Assembly: GCA_017645245.1 (NCBI GenBank)
Contig: JAGCPG010000042.1
Span: 1-41,936 of the forward strand
Origin: Bacteroidales bacterium
Lineage (GTDB): Bacteria; Bacteroidota; Bacteroidia; Bacteroidales; F082
Reading direction: 5' to 3'
Length of the DNA stretch: 41,936 nucleotides
Shown here: one piece after another, positions 15,824-24,625 of the stretch
Layout: each line of letters begins with the position of its first letter
Position numbering within the stretch: position 1 is the first letter of the stretch
The notes under the pieces: generated by a model
Databases searched by the model: none
What the model was told of the DNA's origin: nothing
Seen by the model: the letters and a program-made list of their open reading frames with translations, nothing else
Position numbers and translations under genes: made by a program

Positions 15824-17916
15824 TATAATACCCGGTAAACCAATTCCAAACTCACATACCTACTATTGGCCTTGTAGGAGCTATAGGAGATGTAATAGGG
15901 GTTGAAAGTGTAATTGTCCTCCTTGTTCCAGTTGAAGATGTCGTATGCGTTCAACAGCACCGAGAGGCGCTTGTTGAGAAAGTCGGCGCGGAGGCCGCAG
16001 TCGATGCCGTAGGCGGTTTGGTTGGTGGCGAAAAGGGTTTGCGTGGGTGAATTGTAATAAGCCGTAGCGTGGATCTCCAGCTTGTCCCAAAGCTTTGCCC
16101 AAGTGCTCAAACGCAGGTTGTATGCCAAGAGCTCGCTGATGATCACGCTGTCTTGTGTTTTCTCGTAAAGCGTCTCAATATAAGAATCGAATACATTGGC
16201 ATCCAAACGGACGTTGAAAGTGGCACTCGGACGATAGGTGAGGTTGAATTCGCCTCCTGCTTCGAAATATTTGTTCAAGTTGACAGGCTTGCTATAAGGT
16301 ACCCAGCGCCCCCAAACATCGCTGTAGGTCACGTCGCTCACTTGGTTGATGGCATTGATGGGATTGTTGTAATAGCCTTTCACATTCACTGATCCGAGGT
16401 TCTCCCAATACTTCGACCATGATAGCTCAAAGACATCGATCAAGGTGGGCTTGAGCATTGGATTCCCCAAAACAAGGCTTTCTTCTTGGTAGTTAATGCG
16501 TCGGGTGAAATAACGCATCCAAGGATAATTGGTTTTGCGAGTGTAACTCAGGCTGAAGTTGTGTTGAGAATCGGTGCGATAGGAGAGATGAAATGACGGT
16601 AACCAATGGGCGAAATGTATCAACGTGTCATATTCTGGCGTGTCGAAATAACGCGCTCGCAACCAAGTAGTCTCATAACCCAATCCAGGTTTGACGGTAA
16701 GCCTGCCAAATTGGTGCTGCACCATGATCACCCCCATCAAGTGGTCCTTGCTGAACTTGCGGTTCTCGGAACGTAATGCGTCGTTGACATAGCCATCGGC
16801 GCCCACCGTGTCATAAAGCCCAATGTTGTTGTCAGGCATGAAAGTGTTGGTCAGACTGACATAAAGTTCGCCGTTAGGGCTATAGGGATAGGTGTATTCC
16901 AACTTCGATTCGTTGCCAAGATCCAAAAAATCATTGGTTTGTCGGATGTTGCGGTTCAGATGCGTTTGATCCTTGAAATTGCGAATTTCCTTGGCTGTGT
17001 TGTCTCCAAAGTCATAGTCGGAAGTGGTTTGAAATCCTAAACTGTGTCCAGGTTTCGCGAAACTGTGGTGCCAGCTGAATCCCATAGAGCCATACGCCAT
17101 CAATTGGAGATTGTCGTTGTAGATGGTATACTCATACTCTCCAATGTCGTCAATGTATTCTTTTCTGTAAGTGTTTGATAACGAGATTGTTTTGCTTTTA
17201 TTTGGAGTGATGTTGAAATACACCATGAAGTCGTTTTGATCATTAGGTTGGTATTCTCCTTTGAGAAAGACTTCCATGCTGCTATATCGTGCCGTGTCAT
17301 CGCTGTAGGAGCGGATGTAGGTGGCAGTATCCATCGCCCTATGCTGTTGATTCACGAAAGAATAGCTGTAACTGTCGGTGTGTTTCCAGGTGTTGGAATA
17401 GGTGCCTTTCAGGTTGGCGGTGAAAGAAAACTTCTCGTTGTTCCATATATAGGAGATCCATGGCGACAAATTGGGCTTGGTGTTGACTTGAAAACCAACG
17501 CTAAGATGTCTTTCAGAGCGGCTTTTCCCATCGGTGACAATATTGATGATGCCAGTGTCGGTCTCAGTGGTGTAGCGTGCCGAAGGATTGGTCATCACCT
17601 CAATACGGTCGATGGAGGCCGCTGACACCTGCTGGAGATAGTTTTTCTGGCTTTCGGGATCGAAATGGGAGGGTTTGCCGTTAATAAAGATTTCCACTTC
17701 GTTCACGCCACGCAGACTGATGTTGCCTTCGGTATCGACTTTCACACCTGGAAAGTTCTGGAGTGCGTCCGATACGGTGCCTTTCCGGCCTTGAGGATCG
17801 CGACTTACATAATATACCACAGTCTCGCCCTCGTTAACGAAGATGGGGCCTTCCTGTGCGCTAAGCGAAAGGCTAAAGAGCAAAAGAGCAATAATAAGGT
17901 GGACGTGGCGAATCAT
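15823..17916 (-). CDS. outer-membrane beta-barrel (TonB-receptor-like) protein
   Basis: A 697-residue outer-membrane protein with a signal peptide at 1-20 ending in SLSA-Q. A plug-like domain follows at once (DALQNFPGVKVDTEGNISLRG, then FINGKP and IDRIEVMTNPSARY, about 45-125). After it comes a barrel of alternating aromatic strands ending in LELVYRVL, the aromatic-terminated last strand typical of such barrels. It belongs to the OMP beta-barrel family of TonB-dependent receptors that lack a SusD partner. The CarboxypepD_reg-like N-terminal domain common in Bacteroidetes receptors is absent. The frame is open further upstream, but the promoter at 17935-17943 lies there, so the ATG at 17916 is preferred. 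Substrate unknown. Confidence 0.85.
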   Translation of the reverse strand: MIRHVHLIIALLLFSLSLSAQEGPIFVNEGETVVYYVSRDPQGRKGTVSDALQNFPGVKVDTEGNISLRGVNEVEIFINGKPSHFDPESQKNYLQQVSAASIDRIEVMTNPSARYTTETDTGIINIVTDGKSRSERHLSVGFQVNTKPNLSPWISYIWNNEKFSFTANLKGTYSNTWKHTDSYSYSFVNQQHRAMDTATYIRSYSDDTARYSSMEVFLKGEYQPNDQNDFMVYFNITPNKSKTISLSNTYRKEYIDDIGEYEYTIYNDNLQLMAYGSMGFSWHHSFAKPGHSLGFQTTSDYDFGDNTAKEIRNFKDQTHLNRNIRQTNDFLDLGNESKLEYTYPYSPNGELYVSLTNTFMPDNNIGLYDTVGADGYVNDALRSENRKFSKDHLMGVIMVQHQFGRLTVKPGLGYETTWLRARYFDTPEYDTLIHFAHWLPSFHLSYRTDSQHNFSLSYTRKTNYPWMRYFTRRINYQEESLVLGNPMLKPTLIDVFELSWSKYWENLGSVNVKGYYNNPINAINQVSDVTYSDVWGRWVPYSKPVNLNKYFEAGGEFNLTYRPSATFNVRLDANVFDSYIETLYEKTQDSVIISELLAYNLRLSTWAKLWDKLEIHATAYYNSPTQTLFATNQTAYGIDCGLRADFLNKRLSVLLNAYDIFNWNKEDNYTFNPYYISYSSYKANSRYVSLELVYRVL

Positions 17917-17934
17917 GGCTTCTTGGTCTGTCAT

Positions 17935-17943
17935 GCAAAGATA
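17935..17943 (-). promoter_or_regulatory. promoter (-7 element) of the outer-membrane receptor gene
   Basis: TATCTTTGC on the minus strand, 18 bases before the chosen start. It excludes the upstream in-frame ATGs as likely starts. It is divergent from the 17975 promoter. Confidence 0.5.
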
Positions 17944-17974
17944 ATGAAAGTTTGATTGGAAGTCGAAAAATTTG

Positions 17975-17983
17975 TACTTTTGC
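17975..17983 (+). promoter_or_regulatory. promoter (-7 element) of the yitT-like gene
   Basis: TACTTTTGC lies 21 bases before the ATG at 18005. The two divergent -7 elements are only 31 bases apart, so their RNA polymerase footprints overlap and they may compete. Confidence 0.5.
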
Positions 17984-18004
17984 GGCTTCAAAATCCTACT
18001 CATT

Positions 18005-18949
18005 ATGAAGAACGAAAAGCTGAAGCAGCAGATCATTTCCTATGCATTGTTAGTGCTGGGCTCTGCCCTCTTCGCCGTGGGCGATGTGATGTTTGTGAAC
18101 CCCTACCACATGGCTCCTGGTGGCGTGTATGGTCTTGCCAACGTATTCAACGCCATGTGGGGATGGAAGATCTCCTTGGCAGGTATCTGCATGGATATCC
18201 CGCTGTTGATCATCGGCACGATTATCCTGGGACCTCGTTTTGGTGTCAAGACAGTGATCTCGGTCATCCTTATCCCGGTGTTTACTTATCTGGTGGAGAC
18301 CTTCTGGGGTTATGCTCCCGTCATTCACGATGGCGCTTTCTTTGATACTGCTACCCAGTCGTCCTTGTTCTTCATGGATGGCGATGTCCAGCGTTATTTC
18401 ATGCCTGACTTCTTCTTGAATACGGTGGTCTCCGGCTTGATCTACGGCTTGGCCATCGGTGTAATTTTCCGTTCGGGTGCCACCTCTGGCGGTTCCGACA
18501 TTATCGCCATGATCGCCCATAAATACACCAAGATCAGCTTGGGCACCCTCGTGCTAATCGTCGATAGCATCATCTCGTTGACCACCCTTGTGGCCTTCGA
18601 GGACATCCGCCTGCCTATCTATTCCATCATCTTGATCTTCATCGAGAGCAAGATCATTGACCTGGTGGTGGAAGGCGTGAAGAGCTACAAGACGGCATTC
18701 ATCGTCACGGATAAGATCGACGAGGTACGCGATTTCATTCTCAAGGATCTGGATCGCAGCGGTACCGTCTTCGCAGGCAGCGGCCTCTATCAGGGTGCCG
18801 AGCGCAAGATGATCTACGTCACCTTGAACCGCAGCGATTTGGTGAAACTGAAGGCTAATCTGAGATTCCTTGACCCGAACGCTTTCGTCAATGTGATCGA
18901 GAGCTCCGAGATCATGGGTAACGGCTTCAAGGCCTTACCGACGGAATAA
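18005..18949 (+). CDS. YitT family membrane protein (DUF161 + DUF2179)
   Basis: A 314-residue protein. The N-terminal two thirds has about five or six membrane segments, with the family signatures GDVMFVNPYHMAPGGVYG near 25-42 and FRSGATSGGSDIIAM near 155-169. The C-terminal soluble DUF2179 domain spans about 215-305. YitT proteins are widespread inner-membrane proteins, thought to be transporters, with unsettled substrates. The start at 18005 follows the promoter directly. Its last 15 bases overlap the end of convergent purN. Confidence 0.88.
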   Translation: MKNEKLKQQIISYALLVLGSALFAVGDVMFVNPYHMAPGGVYGLANVFNAMWGWKISLAGICMDIPLLIIGTIILGPRFGVKTVISVILIPVFTYLVETFWGYAPVIHDGAFFDTATQSSLFFMDGDVQRYFMPDFFLNTVVSGLIYGLAIGVIFRSGATSGGSDIIAMIAHKYTKISLGTLVLIVDSIISLTTLVAFEDIRLPIYSIILIFIESKIIDLVVEGVKSYKTAFIVTDKIDEVRDFILKDLDRSGTVFAGSGLYQGAERKMIYVTLNRSDLVKLKANLRFLDPNAFVNVIESSEIMGNGFKALPTE

Positions 18950-19501
18950 CACTTGCTCTATTGCAACAGGAAAATACGCCTGCTCCAATTGGTGGATCTT
19001 TGCCGCCAGGGAGTCAGGCGTTTCTTTTTCGTCCAAGGCGACACGGGCTTGAAGGATGATTTCCCCGCTATCGTAAACCTCGTTCACGTAATGGATCGTG
19101 ATGCCTGAAAAAGCTTCTTTGGCGGCCACCACGGCCTCGTGGACGTGCTCCCCGTAGAAGCCCTTGCCGCCGTATTTCGGCAGCAGGGCAGGGTGAATGT
19201 TGACGATCTTCTTGGGATAAGCCTGGATCAAGCTTGAAGGGATCTTCCACAGGAAACCTGCGAGCACGATCAAGTCGAGATCCAAGCCTTTCATTTCTTC
19301 GGTGAACTCAGGGCTGTTGAACTCCTGCTTGGTGATCATCCGCAGCGGGATGCCGAGATTCTTGGCACGCTCGATGGCGTAGGCCTTCGGGTTGTTGCAT
19401 ACCACGTTGACGATCTCAACCTCGGCGTTGCCGCTGAAATACTCGGCAATGCGTTGCAGGTTGGTGCCGTTGCCTGAGACGAAGACAGAGATCCTTTTCA
19501 T
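18935..19501 (-). CDS. purN: phosphoribosylglycinamide formyltransferase
   Basis: A 188-residue enzyme of purine synthesis that transfers a formyl group from 10-formyl-tetrahydrofolate to GAR. Motifs: phosphate-binding SGNGTNLQ (9-16); catalytic N-x-H in NIHPALLPKYGGKG; folate-loop residues in FSGITIHYVNEVYDSGEII with the catalytic Asp. Length fits PurN. It starts one base after the ftsZ stop, so it is almost certainly the last gene of the dcw transcript, an unusual partner. Confidence 0.94.
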   Translation of the reverse strand: MKRISVFVSGNGTNLQRIAEYFSGNAEVEIVNVVCNNPKAYAIERAKNLGIPLRMITKQEFNSPEFTEEMKGLDLDLIVLAGFLWKIPSSLIQAYPKKIVNIHPALLPKYGGKGFYGEHVHEAVVAAKEAFSGITIHYVNEVYDSGEIILQARVALDEKETPDSLAAKIHQLEQAYFPVAIEQVLFRR

Positions 19502-19502
19502 A

Positions 19503-21137
19503 TCAGTCGACGCCTTTGTGGAGGAACGAGTTCTCGGAGCTGATGCCTTGGCTGGTCGCTGAGTATTGCGAGACCTCTTCCTCAGCCTCGATCTCCTCGT
19601 AGTTCATGTCCCTGCGCATGTAGGCGGGCTGGCGCTCGAGCTCTTCAAGGCCTTTCTGGGTCTTGAAGTTGAGGCTCAGTGCTCTGAGGCGGTTGCGCTT
19701 CAGCTCTTCCTTCGGGTCGTAGGGCTTCTCTTTGGGTTCGTCGAGCACGAGGGTCTCCACCTCGGTGGTTTCATGCTGATATTGTGATTCGAAGCTCTGG
19801 GTGCTGATGTTGGAGATTTCGAAGCTGTCGTCGTCGCCGTTGTTCTTGAAGGGGTTGTCATACACCTTGACGTTGGGCGTCGAGGTCTCTTCGTGCTTGA
19901 AGACGGGCGCGTCGAAACGGATGGGCTCATTGGTCTCGTTCAGCGAATGGACCACGGTGCCGATATGCTCCTCCTCTTCAAAGGCTGGTGTGGGCTCGAT
20001 AATGACAGGTTCTGGCTTGACTTCCTGAACCACGGGCGTTTCCTTTTGCTCAGGCTCATTGAGGTCATGGATGGTGCGGGTTGGGCTGGTGCAAGGCGTT
20101 GCGCAGCTAATGGGCTCCACAGGAGTGGCCTTGATCTCAGTGTGAACGACGGGCTCGATCTTTCTGGCCTTGTTTTCGAAACCGGTGGCGATCAGCGTCA
20201 CGCTGATGTCGTCGCCGAGCGACTCGTCGACGCCGTTGCCCCAGATCACGTCGGAGCAGTTGCCACAGGTGTTCTGGACGTATTCGGTGATCTCAACCAC
20301 CTCGTCGAGCGACACCTCGTCGGTGCCTGAGGTGATGTAAAGCAGGATGTTCTTGGCGCCTTCTATGTTGGATTCGTTGAGCAGCGGCGAGTTGATGGCC
20401 AGCTTGATGGCTTCCTCAGCCCTGTTCTCACCCTTGGCCCGCCCTGTGCCCATGATGGCGCGGCCGCTGTCCTTCATCACGGTCTTCACATCCTCGAAGT
20501 CGACGTTGACATAACCGGTGACGGTGATGATCTCGGCGATGCCCTTGGCGGCGGTGGTCAGCACGTCGTCAGCCTTCTTGAAGGCCTCGGTGAGCTTCAT
20601 GTTGCCGTAGGAGTCGCGGAGCTTGTCACTGCTGATGACAATGAGGGTGTCGACGTTCTTTTTCAGCTCTTCGATACCCGACTGCGCCTGTTGCTTGCGG
20701 CGACGGCCTTCACACTCGAAGGGGATGGTGACGATGCCGACGGTGAGGATGCCTTTCTCCTTGGCGATACGGGCCACCACGGGAGCGGCACCGGTGCCTG
20801 TGCCACCGCCCATACCGGCGGTCACAAACACCATCTTGGTCTTGTCGTCCATGATCTTGGTGATCTCTTCCTCGCTGCTTAGTGCGGCTTCACGGCCTAC
20901 GGTGGGGTCGTTGCCCGCACCTAATTCGCGCTTGCCAAGGTGTACCTTGGTGGGGACGGTGCTCCTCATGAGGGCCTGGTAGTCGGTGTTGCAGAGCACG
21001 AAGTCGACGCCCTCGATGCCCTCTTCAAGCATGTGGTTCACGGCATTGCCGCCGCCACCTCCGACGCCGATCACTTTTATGTAGTTGGCTGGCTTCTCGC
21101 ACAGCGGTTTGAACAAATCATTGGTAATGCTTTCCAT
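19503..21137 (-). CDS. ftsZ: cell division protein FtsZ
   Basis: A 544-residue tubulin-like GTPase that builds the division ring. GTP-binding residues GVGGGGGNAVNHM (24-36) and the tubulin signature GGGTGTG (110-116) are intact. The globular part ends near 320. After it comes an acidic, Pro/Thr/Glu-rich linker of roughly 200 residues with an ELERQPAYMRRDMNYEEIE segment, then a C-terminal tail NSFLHKGVD that should be the conserved peptide binding FtsA. The linker is long; many Bacteroidetes FtsZ proteins total about 430-460 residues. It is preceded by ftsA (18-base gap) and followed by purN. Confidence 0.97.
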   Translation of the reverse strand: MESITNDLFKPLCEKPANYIKVIGVGGGGGNAVNHMLEEGIEGVDFVLCNTDYQALMRSTVPTKVHLGKRELGAGNDPTVGREAALSSEEEITKIMDDKTKMVFVTAGMGGGTGTGAAPVVARIAKEKGILTVGIVTIPFECEGRRRKQQAQSGIEELKKNVDTLIVISSDKLRDSYGNMKLTEAFKKADDVLTTAAKGIAEIITVTGYVNVDFEDVKTVMKDSGRAIMGTGRAKGENRAEEAIKLAINSPLLNESNIEGAKNILLYITSGTDEVSLDEVVEITEYVQNTCGNCSDVIWGNGVDESLGDDISVTLIATGFENKARKIEPVVHTEIKATPVEPISCATPCTSPTRTIHDLNEPEQKETPVVQEVKPEPVIIEPTPAFEEEEHIGTVVHSLNETNEPIRFDAPVFKHEETSTPNVKVYDNPFKNNGDDDSFEISNISTQSFESQYQHETTEVETLVLDEPKEKPYDPKEELKRNRLRALSLNFKTQKGLEELERQPAYMRRDMNYEEIEAEEEVSQYSATSQGISSENSFLHKGVD

Positions 21138-21155
21138 AGTCTATCTGTTTTTTTG

Positions 21156-22523
21156 TTATTCCTTGATTTCGTTTTCTTCGGAGAAGAACTTGGTGATGAT
21201 CTTCGTGAGATCGAGACGGTGCTTCTTTTCTCCCTCGTTTTTCTGTTTCCTTCTCACTCTTCTAGTAGGTTCTTCGGGTTGTTGTTCCTCTTCCTCGACG
21301 GGTTCGACGGGCTTCTGGGGGATTACTATGACGGGTTGCTTGTGCTTGGCGCGTTCCATCTTCTCCTGGTATTCAGCCCTGGCGATGCCTTCGATCACGA
21401 GGCCGATACCGGTGGAATACATGGGGCTGGCCAGCTCTTTGGTGCTGTCTTCCGACAGATGCTCGTTGGGGTAGCCGATCCTGACGTCGAGGCCGGTCTT
21501 GAACGAGGCCAGCTGCTGGATGTGCTTCATCATGGCACCGCCGCCGGTGAGCACAATGCCTGCGATGAGGTGATGCTGTGAGTTAACCTTCTGGATCTCG
21601 TAGTTGACGAGTTCGAAGATCTCTTCCATACGGGCTTGGATGATGTTGGCCAGGTTCTTGAACGAGATCTCCTTGGGCGCCCTGCCGCGAATGCCAGGGA
21701 TCGACACCAGCTCGTCCTCGCGGTTCTCGCTTGCTACGGCCGAGCCAAACTTGACTTTCACGTCCTCGGCGTAGCGGCGGATGATGGCGCAGCCCTTGCT
21801 GATGTCTTCGGTGATGATGTTGCCGCCGAAGGGGATGACGGCGGAATGGTAGATCTTGTTCTCGTGGAAGATGGCGATGTCGGTGGTGCCGCCTCCGATG
21901 TCCACCAGGGCGACGCCGGCTTCCTTCTCTTCTTCATCCAACACGGCCTCGGCCGAGGCGATGGGCTCCAAAATCATGTTGTCCATCTCAAGGCCTGCGC
22001 GCTCGATGCATTTCACGATGTTCATGGCGGCGGCGTTCTGCCCGATGATCACGTGGAAGTTGGCTTCCAGCTTGCTGCCGAGCATGCCCTTCGGGGTGGT
22101 GCCGATCTCGCCGTCGACGAAATACTCTTGCGGGATGACGTCGATGATCTCCTCACCTGGGATCATGTTGATCTTCCAGGTGTCAAGGCGCAACTTCTCG
22201 AGCTCCTCGTCGGAGATCTCTTTGTCGCGGTTGTCGCGCATCATCACGCCGCGGTGCTGCAAGCTCTTGATGTGCTGACCGGCGATGCCGACGTTGACCG
22301 ACTTGATGTCGACGTTGGATTGAGCCGATGCCTCGTCAACGGCCGTCTTGATAGCGTTGACCGTCTCGTCGATGTTGGTTACAATACCTCTGCTGACTCC
22401 TGTGGAAGCGGCTTTGCCGTACCCCAGGATCTCAATCTTTCCATTGGCGCCTTTCCTTCCAACGATGCATGCGATCTTGGTGGTGCCGATGTCTAATCCG
22501 ACAATGATTTTTCCTTCACTCAT
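21156..22523 (-). CDS. ftsA: cell division protein FtsA
   Basis: A 455-residue actin-like protein that anchors FtsZ to the membrane. ATP-site motifs: VGLDIGTTKIACIVG near the start, VALVDIGGGTTDIAIF in the middle and IVLTGGGAMMKHI later. A basic, Gln/Pro/Glu-rich stretch precedes a C-terminal amphipathic helix (LTKIITKFFSEE), the membrane-targeting sequence. The start at 22523 is chosen because the actin-fold strand begins three residues later and the upstream in-frame ATG (22547) lies inside ftsQ. The Shine-Dalgarno is weak, as for most genes here. Confidence 0.96.
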   Translation of the reverse strand: MSEGKIIVGLDIGTTKIACIVGRKGANGKIEILGYGKAASTGVSRGIVTNIDETVNAIKTAVDEASAQSNVDIKSVNVGIAGQHIKSLQHRGVMMRDNRDKEISDEELEKLRLDTWKINMIPGEEIIDVIPQEYFVDGEIGTTPKGMLGSKLEANFHVIIGQNAAAMNIVKCIERAGLEMDNMILEPIASAEAVLDEEEKEAGVALVDIGGGTTDIAIFHENKIYHSAVIPFGGNIITEDISKGCAIIRRYAEDVKVKFGSAVASENREDELVSIPGIRGRAPKEISFKNLANIIQARMEEIFELVNYEIQKVNSQHHLIAGIVLTGGGAMMKHIQQLASFKTGLDVRIGYPNEHLSEDSTKELASPMYSTGIGLVIEGIARAEYQEKMERAKHKQPVIVIPQKPVEPVEEEEQQPEEPTRRVRRKQKNEGEKKHRLDLTKIITKFFSEENEIKE

Positions 22524-22530
22524 AGTATTA

Positions 22531-23307
22531 TTATTTTGTACACACAATTTGATTGTTATATTTCAGGTTCAAGGTCTTGTAGGTTGCCAGCTCTTCCGTG
22601 CCGTTGTATTTGTCCAGCAATATCGCCAGTCGCGACAGCTTGTCGTCCACCGCGATGGTATCGCCAAGGATGACTCGGGCTGAAACGTTGTTGACCATGA
22701 GTTCGTATTCGTTGTTTTCGTTTCGGTAGATCTGTCCGATGCTTCCCGTCAGGAAAGGATCCTGGTTGATGGTCATGGCGATGGTGAGGGCCTCGTTGAT
22801 GCCGGTTTGCGCATAGACGCTGTCGGTGACGCAGCTGCTCTTGCCCGGAGTGGGGAACACGAAGTTACCGCTGGCGATGATCACCCTCGGGGAGTAATGT
22901 GGACTCGAAGGGAAGATAACGCCGTCTTGGGTGACGTACACCGACCGCCTGTCTTGGTTGAACACGCGAAGCACAGGCTCAAACTCCTTTGCCTTGATGC
23001 TCAGCGTGTCGTTCAGACCAATGTAGGCACTTGCCTTTTCGATCCACGGGTTGCCGTCGAGCAGCTGTTGGATCTTTGTCAGGTTGACAGAGCCGATAGC
23101 GGCATGATGCTCCAGGTCGCAGATGGCCTCGGCATACGAAATGATGCTGTCCTTCTGCACGAAACCGGTCTTATGGCTGCGTTCCAACTCGAAGTGGATG
23201 CCTTTGAGGGGCGTTTCAAGGTAATGCTTGCGACCGAAGGCGAAAAGCACGACGAGCGCGACTCCCGTGATCACCCATAACACTATTCTCAAGATTTTCT
23301 TTACCAT
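22531..23307 (-). CDS. ftsQ: cell division protein FtsQ
   Basis: A 258-residue bitopic membrane protein linking early and late division proteins. One N-terminal membrane segment (about 7-25) is followed by a periplasmic POTRA-like domain (about 35-110, with NPWIEKASAYIGLNDTLSIK) and a beta domain. The sequence is weakly conserved, and the call rests on topology, length and position between murC and ftsA. It overlaps the murC end by 7 bases. Confidence 0.85.
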   Translation of the reverse strand: MVKKILRIVLWVITGVALVVLFAFGRKHYLETPLKGIHFELERSHKTGFVQKDSIISYAEAICDLEHHAAIGSVNLTKIQQLLDGNPWIEKASAYIGLNDTLSIKAKEFEPVLRVFNQDRRSVYVTQDGVIFPSSPHYSPRVIIASGNFVFPTPGKSSCVTDSVYAQTGINEALTIAMTINQDPFLTGSIGQIYRNENNEYELMVNNVSARVILGDTIAVDDKLSRLAILLDKYNGTEELATYKTLNLKYNNQIVCTK

Positions 23308-24587
23308 TGGCTGATCATGTTTTGGAGCGGTTCAACAAAGCGGTCGATATTGCCTGCACCCATGGTTACCAACAGCTCGGGCTTGCGTTCGGCGATGGTG
23401 TCAAGAAGGGCTTCCTTCGGGCAGAGGCACTTGTTTTTCAGAGAGATCTTGTCGAGCAGGGCTTGTGAGGTGATGCCCTCGATAGGCTTCTCCCTGGCTG
23501 GATAGATGTCGAGTAAAATCAGGTCGTCGGCCATCGCCAGGACGTTGGCAAAGTCTTCCATAAAATCGCGTGTACGAGTGAAGAGATGTGGCTGGAAGAC
23601 CAGCGTTACCCGTTTGGAGGGGAACGATGCTTTAATGGCCGACAGACAAGATTTTATTTCTTCAGGATGATGTGCATAATCATCAATATAAATATGTTTT
23701 TCGTTTCTAACTCTAATGTCGAAACGACGTTTCACGCCTTTGAAGGTGGATAAGGCTTTTGTGATGCCTTCGGCATCGAGGCCGAGTTCCGTGGCGGCGG
23801 CGAAAGCCGCTGTAGCGTTGAGTTGGTTGTGTCTTCCTGGAATAGACAATGGAAGATTGAGTTCGTCCACCCGATAGTCGCAGTCTTCACCGAAGCCGAA
23901 GCTTACTTGATTTGGGACGTTGATGTCAAGCCCTTCTTTGACGATGACGATATCCTTGGTGAGGTTGGCGAACTGGTTGAAGCTCTCCACTAGGTGTTTC
24001 CGATCGCCGTAGATGTCGAGATGGTCGGCGTCGATGGAGTTGACGATGCTGATGTTGGGCGCAAGTTGCAGGAACGAACGGTCGAACTCGTCAGCTTCGA
24101 CCACCAGTACAGATTCGCTGGTGTGTCCCAACACCAAGTTGCTGTTGAAATTGTTGGCAATACCGCCGATGAAGGCGGTCATGTCGATGCCGTTCTCCTT
24201 GAGGATATGGGCGACCATGGCAGTAGTAGTGGTCTTGCCGTGGGTGCCACTGACAGCGATGGTGTAGTGCTCCTTTGAGATGGCACCCAGCGCCTCGGCG
24301 CGCTTCATCATGGGAATGTCGCGACGGCGAAGCTCCACCAGCTCCTTCAGATCCTGTGGAACAGCGGGAGTAAAGACGACGGTGTCGATATGGGCTGGCA
24401 GCAGCGATGGGTTGTCCTCGTAGTGGATGGCCATGCCTTCGCCTTCCAGCTGTTTGGTCAAGGGGGAGGGCGTGAGGTCATAGCCGGCCACTGCGATGCC
24501 TTGGCTGTGGTAATACCTCGCCAGGGCGCTCATGCCGATGCCGCCGATGCCTACAAAATACACGCTATTCAACCCTTTTTGATTCAT
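23301..24587 (-). CDS. murC: UDP-N-acetylmuramate--L-alanine ligase
   Basis: A 428-residue Mur ligase that adds L-Ala to UDP-MurNAc. Motifs: N-terminal GIGGIGMSALA (13-23); P-loop GTHGKTTT (114-121); VVEADEFDRSF; the H-N motif PGRHNQLNATAAFA; and C-terminal DDYAHHPEEIKSCL with FQPHLFTRTRDF, diagnostic for MurC. It is somewhat shorter than many MurC proteins (about 450-490), with no missing motif. Full-length and normal-looking, unlike the murD position in the same operon. Confidence 0.95.
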   Translation of the reverse strand: MNQKGLNSVYFVGIGGIGMSALARYYHSQGIAVAGYDLTPSPLTKQLEGEGMAIHYEDNPSLLPAHIDTVVFTPAVPQDLKELVELRRRDIPMMKRAEALGAISKEHYTIAVSGTHGKTTTTAMVAHILKENGIDMTAFIGGIANNFNSNLVLGHTSESVLVVEADEFDRSFLQLAPNISIVNSIDADHLDIYGDRKHLVESFNQFANLTKDIVIVKEGLDINVPNQVSFGFGEDCDYRVDELNLPLSIPGRHNQLNATAAFAAATELGLDAEGITKALSTFKGVKRRFDIRVRNEKHIYIDDYAHHPEEIKSCLSAIKASFPSKRVTLVFQPHLFTRTRDFMEDFANVLAMADDLILLDIYPAREKPIEGITSQALLDKISLKNKCLCPKEALLDTIAERKPELLVTMGAGNIDRFVEPLQNMISQW

Positions 24588-24590
24588 GTC

Positions 24591-24625
24591 CTTCTTTCTT
24601 CTTACTTCTATCTTCCGACTTCTTT
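24591..24625. repeat. array of five degenerate 7-bp repeats over the murG stop
   Basis: Five 7-base units of the type CTTCTTT on the plus strand (variants CTTCTTA, CTTCTAT, CTTCCGA) run without gaps from 24591 to 24625. On the coding strand they encode the last murG residues (KEVGR) and its stop and form the murC leader. Confidence 0.7.
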
